From assembly GCA_024640485.1 (NCBI GenBank), contig JAHEEY010000289.1, positions 1-6,252 on the forward strand: 6,252 nt of DNA. The letters run 5' to 3'. Both the position numbers and the translations under genes were made by a program. Of this stretch, positions 1 to 5,355 are shown piece by piece. The notes beneath the pieces were generated by a model. It saw nothing but the letters and a program-made list of their open reading frames with translations, was not told the DNA's origin and made no database searches. Position 1 is the stretch's first letter; each line of letters begins with the position of its first letter. Source of the DNA: Chloroflexota bacterium. Its GTDB lineage: Bacteria > Chloroflexota > Anaerolineae > Promineifilales > Promineifilaceae.

Positions 1-763
1 TGGCTGGATCAACTATTGCCCGCAATGCGCTGGCTAAGTGATCGAACTCAGCGTCGGTCATCGGGATAAATCCCCAATTCTTCTCCCAGGCCCCATTATA
101 TATTTCGCGAACGCGGGCCACTTCATTATCCCAATCATTTAGATCCAGATTCCGCATGCTGAGCCCGTACCGTTCTTTGACTTTGCCGACAATGCGGACC
201 ATCTTTTCAGGCATGTTGTTGACGACGTCATCCACATAAGCATGCCACGCCCACAGATTCATCGCCTTTGTAAAACCAGCTGCCTCGATAAAATCGACGT
301 AGTAAGGCGGATTGTAGGTCATCATCACCACCGGGGCAGAGTCAAAGCCATCGACCAACAGGCCGCACTCATCATTCGTGGACAGATTCATCGGCCCGAC
401 GATCTTGTCGACTCCCCGATCTGCAGCCCACTTGACCGCCGTGTCCAACAACGCCGCTGCCGCTTCAGGATCGTCCAGCACTTCAAAGAATCCAAAGTGT
501 GCCGCATTTTCATTGTGAAATTCATTGTGGCGATGGTTGAGAATGGCGGCAATGATGCCGACGGCTTCTCCGTTTCGACGGGCAATAAAGTAATCCGCTT
601 CAGAATGCTCGAAAAAGGGGTTCTTGCGCTTGTCAAGAAAGTCTAGACGCTCATGATACATCCACGGCACCCAGTTGGGATCCTCGCGATATACCTTCCA
701 TGCCACTTTGATAAACTGCTGTAACTGCCTTTTGGTTTCAACGAGTTCAATCTGAATGTCCAT
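1..763 (-). CDS. GNAT-fold N-acetyltransferase-like protein, C-terminus cut by window edge
   Basis: The reading frame is open from an ATG at 763 to the left edge and gives 254 residues without a stop. It starts MDIQIELVETKRQLQQFIKV. The N-terminal half looks like an acyl-CoA N-acyltransferase (GNAT) fold: a segment with YFIARRNGEAVGIIAAILN (residues 58-76) resembles the central beta strands. It is followed by FGFFEVLDDPEAAAALL and then by the block GPMNLSTNDECGLLVDGF (residues 123-140) and YNPPYYVDFIEAAGF (150-164). From memory these blocks mark a family of roughly 370-390 residues, common in Chloroflexota and annotated only as GNAT or hypothetical, so about a third of the protein should lie beyond the edge. 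The substrate is unknown. ATG 763 was chosen because AAGAGGA lies about 11 bases upstream; an in-frame ATG at 775 sits directly on that motif, too close to use it. The gene is divergent from efp. The frame is very secure; the catalytic assignment is family-level only. Confidence 0.85.
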   Translation of the reverse strand, partial: MDIQIELVETKRQLQQFIKVAWKVYREDPNWVPWMYHERLDFLDKRKNPFFEHSEADYFIARRNGEAVGIIAAILNHRHNEFHNENAAHFGFFEVLDDPEAAAALLDTAVKWAADRGVDKIVGPMNLSTNDECGLLVDGFDSAPVVMMTYNPPYYVDFIEAAGFTKAMNLWAWHAYVDDVVNNMPEKMVRIVGKVKERYGLSMRNLDLNDWDNEVARVREIYNGAWEKNWGFIPMTDAEFDHLASALRAIVDPA

Positions 764-884
764 AATGTGAAGCATCCTCTTTTGAAAGCATTGCGCTGCC
801 CCCTCCGAGAACAACCATCAGTCAGCCGAAGTGGACGGGGAATTTGACATAACAATTGGCCCAGCTACTGAAATGACGCTTTGC

Positions 885-914
885 ATTGTAGCATGCAGTT
901 AAGTTAGGTAGCAA
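885..914 (-). promoter_or_regulatory. Candidate extended -10 promoter for the GNAT-like gene
   Basis: On the minus strand a TACAAT -10 element (890-885) is preceded by TGC (893-891), giving the extended -10 form TGnTACAAT. A TTGCTA -35-like hexamer (914-909) lies 18 bases upstream and matches TTGACA at four of six positions. Transcription would start near 878 and leave a leader of about 115 nt before the ATG at 763. The same nonamer TGCTACAAT recurs upstream of the oxidoreductase gene, which supports it as a real signal. No experimental evidence is available; the assignment rests on sequence match alone. Confidence 0.45.
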
Positions 915-1008
915 ATTGAGCGTATTATGAATCTGGCATTATTTTGGGGGCGATTTTGACACTGTCACATTGTACAAGCACTCCTGTTTATGATAAACTT
1001 TCGCTACG

Positions 1009-1185
1009 ATGATGTCATTGATCACTCACTGGCTTCTGGTAATCGAACTAGGTGATTTCAGGCTTCTGAGCGTTACGCCGTTGTCTGAAGTTGTCTGGTT
1101 CATTATTGGGCTGATTTTGCTGTCGGGTTCGTCGGCAGCAGTGCTCTGGTGGAATCGTCGTGCCCGACCTGATCCGTTTGTCTGA
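1009..1185 (+). CDS. Possible small single-pass membrane protein, 58 aa
   Basis: An open frame begins with two consecutive ATG codons (1009 and 1012), ends at TGA 1183-1185 and encodes 58 residues. The C-terminal half, roughly residues 29-48, is a plausible membrane helix (WFIIGLILLSGSSAAVLWW). It is followed at once by NRRARPDPFV, whose three arginines fit the positive-inside rule and would place the short C-terminal tail in the cytoplasm. The first 28 residues are also fairly hydrophobic (MMSLITHWLLVIELGDF). I do not recognise a family. Against it, no clear Shine-Dalgarno motif precedes either ATG and the upstream promoter match is poor, so expression is uncertain. It lies on the same strand as efp, 213 bases upstream, and could share its transcript. 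It may equally be a chance ORF; only conservation in relatives would decide. Confidence 0.3.
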   Translation: MMSLITHWLLVIELGDFRLLSVTPLSEVVWFIIGLILLSGSSAAVLWWNRRARPDPFV

Positions 1186-1334
1186 CGTTGAAGCAGTTCT
1201 CGCAAACGACAAGAATGGAGAGCGTCGGGGAGTAATCTTGGTTTACCATTGCCCCTGTTTTCTTTAAACAGCCAAACTTGACCAGGTCTTAACATCAAGC
1301 CGGGACGACATCAAACATTTCGTCCCACGCGAAA

Positions 1335-1352
1335 TTCGCCTGCTGAGGCGAA
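1335..1352 (+). other. Perfect 7-bp hairpin in the efp leader
   Basis: TTCGCCT (1335-1341) and AGGCGAA (1346-1352) are exact reverse complements around a GCTG loop. The hairpin sits 46 bases before the efp start and is followed by ATATTATT rather than a run of T. It therefore looks like a leader structure or weak terminator, not a classical intrinsic terminator. The heptamer GCGAAAT also occurs just before it (1329-1335) and at its 3' end (1348-1354). Its function is unknown. Confidence 0.4.
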
Positions 1353-1398
1353 ATATTATTGGATCACGAAATAACCTTAATGCTTTAGGAGCGTCAAA

Positions 1399-1956
1399 AT
1401 GATTGATGTCAACCAACTTCGCCGCGGGGTGTCCTTCACCCAAGACGGCGAGTTATACCGAGTAAACGAATACAGCCACAGCAAACCAGGCCGCGGCAAA
1501 GCGACCATCCGGGTCACCTTGCGTAATCTGCGCACAGGTTCAAACTTCCAGCAGACTTATCTGTCCGGCGACCGCGTCGAAGATATTCAGCTGGACAAAC
1601 AGACCTTCCAATATCTGTATGATGACGGACAGTTCTACATTTTCATGAACACCGCCACATACGAGCAAAAGCAAGTCCCTCATGTTGTCCTGGAAGAAAA
1701 CGCCGGCTACCTCTCCGATAACATGGAGCTGGAGCTGCTCTCATACCAGGGCGAGATCATTGATTACAACCTGCCAAAGAGCATGGAATTTGAGGTGGTC
1801 GAGGCGGAAAACGCCGTCGCCGGCGATACCGCTACTGGCGCTACAAAAGAAGTGATCTTGGAAACAGGTCTGAAGGTGCGCACGCCGCTTTTCGTGAAGA
1901 CTGGCGATCGCATTCGGGTGAACACCGATAGCGGCACCTACGTCACCCGCGTCTGA
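1399..1956 (+). CDS. efp: Elongation factor P
   Basis: EF-P binds the ribosome between the P and E sites and relieves stalling at consecutive prolines by stimulating peptide-bond formation. The 185-residue product has the standard length and three-domain plan: an N-terminal KOW-like domain (about 3-60), a first OB domain (about 65-125) containing QYLYDDGQFYIFMNTATYEQ, and a C-terminal OB domain (about 130-185) with TPLFVKTGDRIRVNTDSGTY and the usual terminal TRV. The tip of the domain-I loop reads KPGRGKA, so Arg32 occupies the place of the lysine modified by EpmA in E. coli (Lys34). The ATG at 1399 is preceded by AGGAG with a seven-base spacer, which supports this start. The leader carries a perfect hairpin, and a strong terminator follows. 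The gene is apparently monocistronic and convergent with the oxidoreductase gene. Identification is very secure. Confidence 0.98.
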   Translation: MIDVNQLRRGVSFTQDGELYRVNEYSHSKPGRGKATIRVTLRNLRTGSNFQQTYLSGDRVEDIQLDKQTFQYLYDDGQFYIFMNTATYEQKQVPHVVLEENAGYLSDNMELELLSYQGEIIDYNLPKSMEFEVVEAENAVAGDTATGATKEVILETGLKVRTPLFVKTGDRIRVNTDSGTYVTRV

Positions 1957-1977
1957 TGGATGCCTCCACAACGGTCG

Positions 1978-1998
1978 AACCACCTCCCGCAGGTGGTT
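1978..1998 (+). repeat. Perfect 8-bp inverted repeat just after efp
   Basis: AACCACCT (1978-1985) and AGGTGGTT (1991-1998) form a perfect stem with a CCCGC loop, 21 bases after the efp stop codon. No T-run follows, so it is not a complete intrinsic terminator. It may protect the 3' end of the mRNA or assist the stronger terminator a few bases downstream. Confidence 0.5.
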
Positions 1999-2014
1999 CT
2001 ATCATGAAGAATCC

Positions 2015-2062
2015 AAACAGGGGACTGCAATCAATTTTGCAGCCCCCTGTTTTTGTTTTGGT
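2015..2062 (+). terminator. Strong rho-independent terminator of efp, possibly bidirectional
   Basis: The arms 2015-2030 and 2037-2052 form a 16-bp stem with a single A-C mismatch and a six-base TCAATT loop. The base of the stem runs into TTTTTGTTTTGG, a typical U-rich tail for plus-strand transcripts. Read from the minus strand, the same stem is followed by only TTTGGATTCTT, a weaker tail. It could still stop transcripts from the oxidoreductase gene, whose stop lies about 105 bases away with no better terminator between. Confidence 0.92.
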
Positions 2063-2166
2063 CGCCCCCCTTCCCTAGCTTCGGCTGTCAGCCACAGGCG
2101 CCCTAGCGGATCTGATTCGCCTCAAACTGTTGACGTTCCAGCACATCAGGTGGTGGGTGTGGCAGG

Positions 2167-3435
2167 TTATGTCAACATATCAAGCGTGCGATAATAGGTC
2201 GCCGCCAGCGGCAGGAACCAGGGATTGTTACGATAGAAGAACATTGTCTGGTGAGGGATATCCACAAATGGACTGCTGGTCTTCTGTCCGGTCAGCAGCA
2301 ACCCCATTTCTGTTCCCATGTAAGTGGCGATGGGCACCCCATGACCGCCATACCCGAACACATAGTGAATACCGTCCACCGTACCGATATGGGGCATTAA
2401 ATCAAACGTAATGCCCAACTGGCCCGTCCAGGAATGGGTTATGGGAATATCACGCAGCTGAGGATATACAAACAGCATTTGTTCCCGCAGCCTTTGGCTG
2501 CTTTCAACCAAATCCAGATTGGTACTCAAATCATTTCGCCCGCCGAACAACATCCGTCCATCTGCGGTCAACCTGAAGTAGTTTAGGAACCACTTGGAAT
2601 CATAGATCATCCGCTGCCTGGGACTCAGCTCCTGCTGCAGCGCCGGCGACAAGGGCTCAGTCACAATGATGTAGCTGCCTACTGGAAAGATCCTGGGCTT
2701 CAGCTGGGGAACCAGCTTGTCGGTGTAGCCATTGGTGGCGACGACCACTTCTTTGGCGGATACGGCACCTTGATTGGTGTGCACCATGAAGCCGCCTGTC
2801 TGCTTGACAATCTTGGTCACGGGACTGTGCTCACAAATGACCGCGCCGCAGCGTACCGCGACTCTAGCCAGTTCGAACACATATTTGGCGGGGTCCAGGC
2901 CGGCGCTGGCTTCATCGACGGTAGCGCCGTAGAAAGCATCGGTCCCAATCTCGGAGCGTAGATCCGCCTTCGGCACCAGGGTGACCTTATGCCCAAGTTT
3001 GTCATCCATCCACTTGGCTTTGGCGACCATCTGCTCATAATGAGCGGGCTTCCAGGCCAGGGCGAGACTGCCGGAACGGGCATAATCACATTCAACCCCT
3101 TCCTTGTTCACCAGATCCTCTATCAGGTCGACAGCATCCAAAGAACTCTGCCAAAAGATTCGCCCCAGTTCTTCGCCGTATCGCTTGATAATGGCGGAAA
3201 TTGACCGTTTCATGCCAGTGGTAGCCAACCCCCCATTGCGGGAACTGGCCCCCCAGCCGATGGTATGCTTTTCCATGACCGCCACCGAAGCGCCATTCTT
3301 TGCCAAAACAATGGCGGTGTTGAGTCCGGAATAGCCGGCACCAATCACGACGACATCCACTGCCTCAGGTATTCTTGGTGAGGATAGGTTGTCCGGGGGA
3401 GGGGTTAAATCAGTCCAAAACGGGATCGTCTTCAC
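2167..3435 (-). CDS. FAD-dependent oxidoreductase, PuuB/DadA-like (DAO family)
   Basis: This 422-residue protein belongs to the D-amino-acid oxidase/glycine oxidase superfamily of flavoproteins, which oxidise C-N bonds of amines or amino acids to imines. The N-terminus has the Rossmann FAD motif VVVIGAGYSGLNTAIVLA (residues 28-45, GxGxxG at 32-37), then the acidic VAVMEKH strand end and GWGASSRNGG (60-69). GASSRNGG is typical of the gamma-glutamylputrescine oxidoreductase (PuuB/OrdL) branch. VVATNGYTD (231-239) and the C-terminal FAD-contacting stretch GYGGHGVPIATYMG (361-374) are also as expected. No signal peptide or membrane helix is evident, so it should be cytosolic. The start is GTG at 3435, preceded by a GGAAGGAAGGAAG purine tract acting as the ribosome binding site. 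The gene lies 133 bases downstream of the ABC permease on the same strand and has its own candidate promoter. The substrate cannot be read from sequence; polyamine-derived amines, N-methylated or D-amino acids are all possible. No PuuA, aldehyde dehydrogenase or other putrescine-pathway gene is visible nearby. Confidence 0.92.
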   Translation of the reverse strand: MKTIPFWTDLTPPPDNLSSPRIPEAVDVVVIGAGYSGLNTAIVLAKNGASVAVMEKHTIGWGASSRNGGLATTGMKRSISAIIKRYGEELGRIFWQSSLDAVDLIEDLVNKEGVECDYARSGSLALAWKPAHYEQMVAKAKWMDDKLGHKVTLVPKADLRSEIGTDAFYGATVDEASAGLDPAKYVFELARVAVRCGAVICEHSPVTKIVKQTGGFMVHTNQGAVSAKEVVVATNGYTDKLVPQLKPRIFPVGSYIIVTEPLSPALQQELSPRQRMIYDSKWFLNYFRLTADGRMLFGGRNDLSTNLDLVESSQRLREQMLFVYPQLRDIPITHSWTGQLGITFDLMPHIGTVDGIHYVFGYGGHGVPIATYMGTEMGLLLTGQKTSSPFVDIPHQTMFFYRNNPWFLPLAATYYRTLDMLT

Positions 3436-3487
3436 GTCTTCCTTCCTTCCTGATCTGCAATGCTGAGTAGAAGCTATTACCAGCGAA

Positions 3488-3517
3488 ATTGTAGCAGAAC
3501 CGGATATGAAATGACAG
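3488..3517 (-). promoter_or_regulatory. Candidate extended -10 promoter for the FAD oxidoreductase
   Basis: On the minus strand TACAAT (3493-3488) is preceded by TGC (3496-3494), giving the same TGCTACAAT nonamer as upstream of the GNAT-like gene. CTGTCA (3517-3512) lies 18 bases upstream of the -10 and matches TTGACA at four of six positions. Transcription would begin near 3481, about 45 bases before the GTG start. This suggests that the oxidoreductase need not depend on read-through from the permease gene. Confidence 0.45.
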
Positions 3518-3568
3518 AAGAACCAGCGAAAGGCCGTTGCGGCTGGCTTGACTGTAATCAGGGAAGAG

Positions 3569-5203
3569 TTAGTTATCGCGGAATGTTAGAATCGACAGAG
3601 GAATTGAGGAGAGAAGCACCAGCATTAGCGCGGGAGCCGCGGCCTGGGCGAAAAACGCTTCCGATATGTTGGACCATACCCCTGTCGCCAAAGTCCTAAA
3701 TCCGATGGGGCTCAGAATGAGGGTGGCCGGCAGCTCTTTCATGCAGGTCAGAAAGACCAGGCCAACACCGGCCAACACGCCGGGACGCAGCAGTGGAAAG
3801 GTAACTCGCCAGAAGACCTGGCTTGGCCTCCGGCCCAGGCTGCGCCCAGCTTCCTCCAGATTTGCCGGCACTTGAAGAAAAGAAGAACGGGCGGCGCCAA
3901 CCGCCTGCGGTATGAACAGAACCAAATATGCCAGGATAAGCATCGGCAGCGTTTGATACAGCGCTCTGGCGTAGTTGGTGCCAAAGAAGACAAAGGCCAG
4001 GGCGATCACAATACCGGGAAGCGCGTATCCGGTATATGTGAGCCGTTCCAAGAAATGGGTGTACCGGCTGGGCTTGCGCACAGACAACATGGCCACCGGC
4101 AGCGCCGCCGCCATGGCCACCGCTGCCGTGATCAATGAAACCAGCATTGAGCTGGTAGATGATTGCCACAGAACCGAGAGCTCTTGCCCTCGTAACAGTC
4201 CGCGAACCAGCCAATAAATCAGACTGAGCGCCGGGCCAATCAGCGCAGCCGCAGCAACGCCGCCCACGAATAGAAGGGCGGGCCATCGCCACCAGCCCAA
4301 TTTCACCGGCAAAATGCGTCTGGAAGCACCGATTGACCGGCGCGCATATTGGGCCTTGCCGCGAGTGCGCATCTCGAAATACAGGATGACCGCGGTCATG
4401 CCGATCAACACCATCGCCAAAGCCGCCGCCAGGGAGCGGTTGGCAAAAGATTGGTATTGGATGTAGATCATCCGGGTAAAGGTGTTGTACCGCATCATGG
4501 TGACGGCGCCGAAATCGCGCAGCACATACAGGATAACCAGCAAGCTGCCGGCCACAATGGACGGCCTCAGCTGCGGAAGGGTGACCCGCCAAAAAGCGCC
4601 CCACGCGGTCAGCCCCAGACTTCGAGCGGCTTCAACCTGTGAAGGATCAATTCGCTTGAGGGCAGCCCGCACCGTCAAGAACACGTAGGGATAGCTCATT
4701 AATGTCAGGACAATGAATGCGCCGGGAAAGCCATAGATATCCGGCAGCCGATCCAAGTTGAACAGCGGCTCCAACAGCTGCTGCAGCAGCCCTTTCGGCC
4801 CAAGCATTGAGGCGAGCAGGTAGGCGGCAACGAAACTGGGCAGGACCAACGGCAGGGCGATTACCACCGACCATGCCCGACGTCCCGGCAGGTCGGTGCT
4901 GGTCGTCAGCCAGGCCAGCGGTACAGCCAAACTCACGGAAGCAACTGTCACCGAGGTGGACAGCCAAATGGTTCGCCCAATGGTCTGGATAGTCGACGGC
5001 TTCAGCAAGATGTCGACTGCGGCTTCACCGGCGCCAATGGTACGCAGCAGCAAGTACAGCGGCGGCAGCAGCATGATCATACCAACCAAGGTAGCCGCCG
5101 CCATCAGCAGCCCAGTTGGAAGACTCCATCGGAACCGCACCACCGACCAGCGGGCAATCGCAGCTAATTCAACTGGTTTATTGACGGCCGTCTGTATACT
5201 CAT
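3569..5203 (-). CDS. Fused two-domain Fe(III)-type ABC transporter permease (FbpB/AfuB-like)
   Basis: This 544-residue protein is an inner-membrane permease with two binding-protein-dependent transport (MetI-like) domains fused in one chain, the architecture of FbpB, SfuB and ThiP. Each half has about six hydrophobic segments; clear ones include residues 31-53, 111-134, 213-229, 256-276, 308-333 and 420-436. Each half carries an EAA loop, the contact site for the ATPase: EAARSLGLTAWGAFWRVTLP (191-210) and EEAGRSLGRRPSQVFWRVTF (450-469). LRDFGAVTMMRYNTFTRMIY (228-247) and KELPATLILSPIGFRTLATG (489-508) are characteristic of ferric-iron permeases, so Fe(III) is the favoured substrate; thiamine or another ion is less likely. 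The ATG at 5203 has only a weak upstream AGAGTGG, so the transcript may be nearly leaderless. Neither the ATPase nor the periplasmic or lipoprotein binding protein is in the window. hemL lies upstream and an FAD oxidoreductase downstream. The family is secure; the substrate is inferred. Confidence 0.93.
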   Translation of the reverse strand: MSIQTAVNKPVELAAIARWSVVRFRWSLPTGLLMAAATLVGMIMLLPPLYLLLRTIGAGEAAVDILLKPSTIQTIGRTIWLSTSVTVASVSLAVPLAWLTTSTDLPGRRAWSVVIALPLVLPSFVAAYLLASMLGPKGLLQQLLEPLFNLDRLPDIYGFPGAFIVLTLMSYPYVFLTVRAALKRIDPSQVEAARSLGLTAWGAFWRVTLPQLRPSIVAGSLLVILYVLRDFGAVTMMRYNTFTRMIYIQYQSFANRSLAAALAMVLIGMTAVILYFEMRTRGKAQYARRSIGASRRILPVKLGWWRWPALLFVGGVAAAALIGPALSLIYWLVRGLLRGQELSVLWQSSTSSMLVSLITAAVAMAAALPVAMLSVRKPSRYTHFLERLTYTGYALPGIVIALAFVFFGTNYARALYQTLPMLILAYLVLFIPQAVGAARSSFLQVPANLEEAGRSLGRRPSQVFWRVTFPLLRPGVLAGVGLVFLTCMKELPATLILSPIGFRTLATGVWSNISEAFFAQAAAPALMLVLLSSIPLSILTFRDN

Positions 5204-5211
5204 ACCACTCT

Positions 5212-5239
5212 ATTATGGCCGTTGGCAGGGGAGGATCAA
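5212..5239 (-). promoter_or_regulatory. Weak candidate promoter just upstream of the permease
   Basis: On the minus strand TTGATC (5239-5234) and CATAAT (5217-5212) are separated by 16 bases and match the sigma-70 hexamers at four and five positions. The -10 ends only eight bases before the ATG at 5203, so transcription would begin at or within a few bases of the start codon. Other weak hexamer pairs exist within the inverted repeat upstream, for example TTAAAT-17-CATACT, which would give a conventional leader. The choice between them is uncertain. Confidence 0.3.
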
Positions 5240-5245
5240 GGAGGA

Positions 5246-5289
5246 CCGTTAAATCAAAGTATGGCAAACCATAAACTTTAATTTAACGG
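5246..5289. repeat. 44-bp near-perfect inverted repeat between hemL and the permease
   Basis: The left arm (5246-5264) starts CCGTTAAAT and ends ATGG. The right arm (5269-5289) is its reverse complement except for one mismatch (at 5255) and a two-base bulge. The loop is CAAA. The arms are AT-rich, and no T-run follows on the minus strand, so it is a poor intrinsic terminator for hemL. It lies seven bases upstream of the candidate permease -35. It is either a hairpin at the hemL mRNA 3' end or a double operator, since its outer ends are GTTAAA half-sites shared with the palindrome at 5304-5319. Confidence 0.7.
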
Positions 5290-5303
5290 CCCTCATGTTT
5301 GAA

Positions 5304-5319
5304 TTTAACCTAGGTTAAA
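5304..5319. promoter_or_regulatory. Perfect 16-bp palindrome, candidate operator
   Basis: TTTAACCTAGGTTAAA is identical to its own reverse complement over all 16 bases. This is the hallmark of a site for a dimeric regulator, and with no loop it cannot act as an RNA hairpin terminator. It lies 100 bp upstream of the permease start, 37 bp beyond the hemL stop. The GTTAAA half-site is repeated, inverted, at the two ends of the neighbouring 44-bp repeat, giving four copies within about 75 bp. The AACCTAGGTT core loosely recalls DtxR/IdeR-family metal-regulator boxes, which would suit an iron permease. That is an analogy and not a match to a known consensus. Confidence 0.5.
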
Positions 5320-5355
5320 CGGTTCGGCTTTCTCTATTTTGCGGCAGGGAGTCAC

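Larger units (their letters stand above)
764..1398. other. 635-bp intergenic region between GNAT-like gene and efp
   Basis: No convincing long gene is present. The region separates two divergently transcribed genes, so it should hold both of their promoters. The GNAT-side promoter candidate is at 885-914 on the minus strand. No good efp promoter is recognisable: TTGACA at 956-961 has no -10 at normal spacing, and TATTAT at 1354-1359 has no matching -35. The region also contains a possible 58-codon gene at 1009-1185 and a perfect hairpin at 1335-1352. A smaller hairpin, CTGTTT/AAACAG with a five-base loop, lies at 1255-1271. The remainder shows no repeat, RNA gene or recognisable riboswitch. 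Confidence 0.6.

Noticed and set aside
242..646. 134-codon plus-strand open frame antisense to the GNAT-like gene
   Set aside because: It lies wholly opposite a coherent protein with family motifs, and its own translation is low-complexity and unlike any family.
817..849. Ten-codon upstream ORF in the GNAT-like gene leader (MSNSPSTSAD)
   Set aside because: No ribosome binding site, no regulatory amino-acid run, and its length is expected by chance.
1026..1298. 90-codon minus-strand open frame in the efp upstream region
   Set aside because: The translation is polar and arginine/serine-rich with no recognisable motif, and it overlaps the more plausible 58-residue frame. No good ribosome binding site was seen.
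3531..3550. Terminator after the permease gene (GCCG/CGGC hairpin)
   Set aside because: The stem is only about four base pairs with a three-base loop and is followed by no convincing T-run.
3460..3699. 79-codon plus-strand frame covering the gap after the permease
   Set aside because: About half of it is antisense to the permease 3' end, and the product looks like out-of-frame sequence.
3696..4604. 302-codon minus-strand frame inside the permease gene
   Set aside because: It is a long shadow in an alternative frame, rich in Arg, Gly and His. The permease frame has proper membrane segments and two EAA loops.
5238..5281. AAGGAGG on the plus strand followed by an ATG at 5261
   Set aside because: The frame is only six codons and the spacing is 16 bases. 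The match is the complement of sequence upstream of the permease, not a ribosome binding site in use.
5246..5319. Classical Fur box
   Set aside because: The palindromes do not match the GATAAT-type hexamer pattern of Fur sites; only an unspecific metal-regulator analogy remains.
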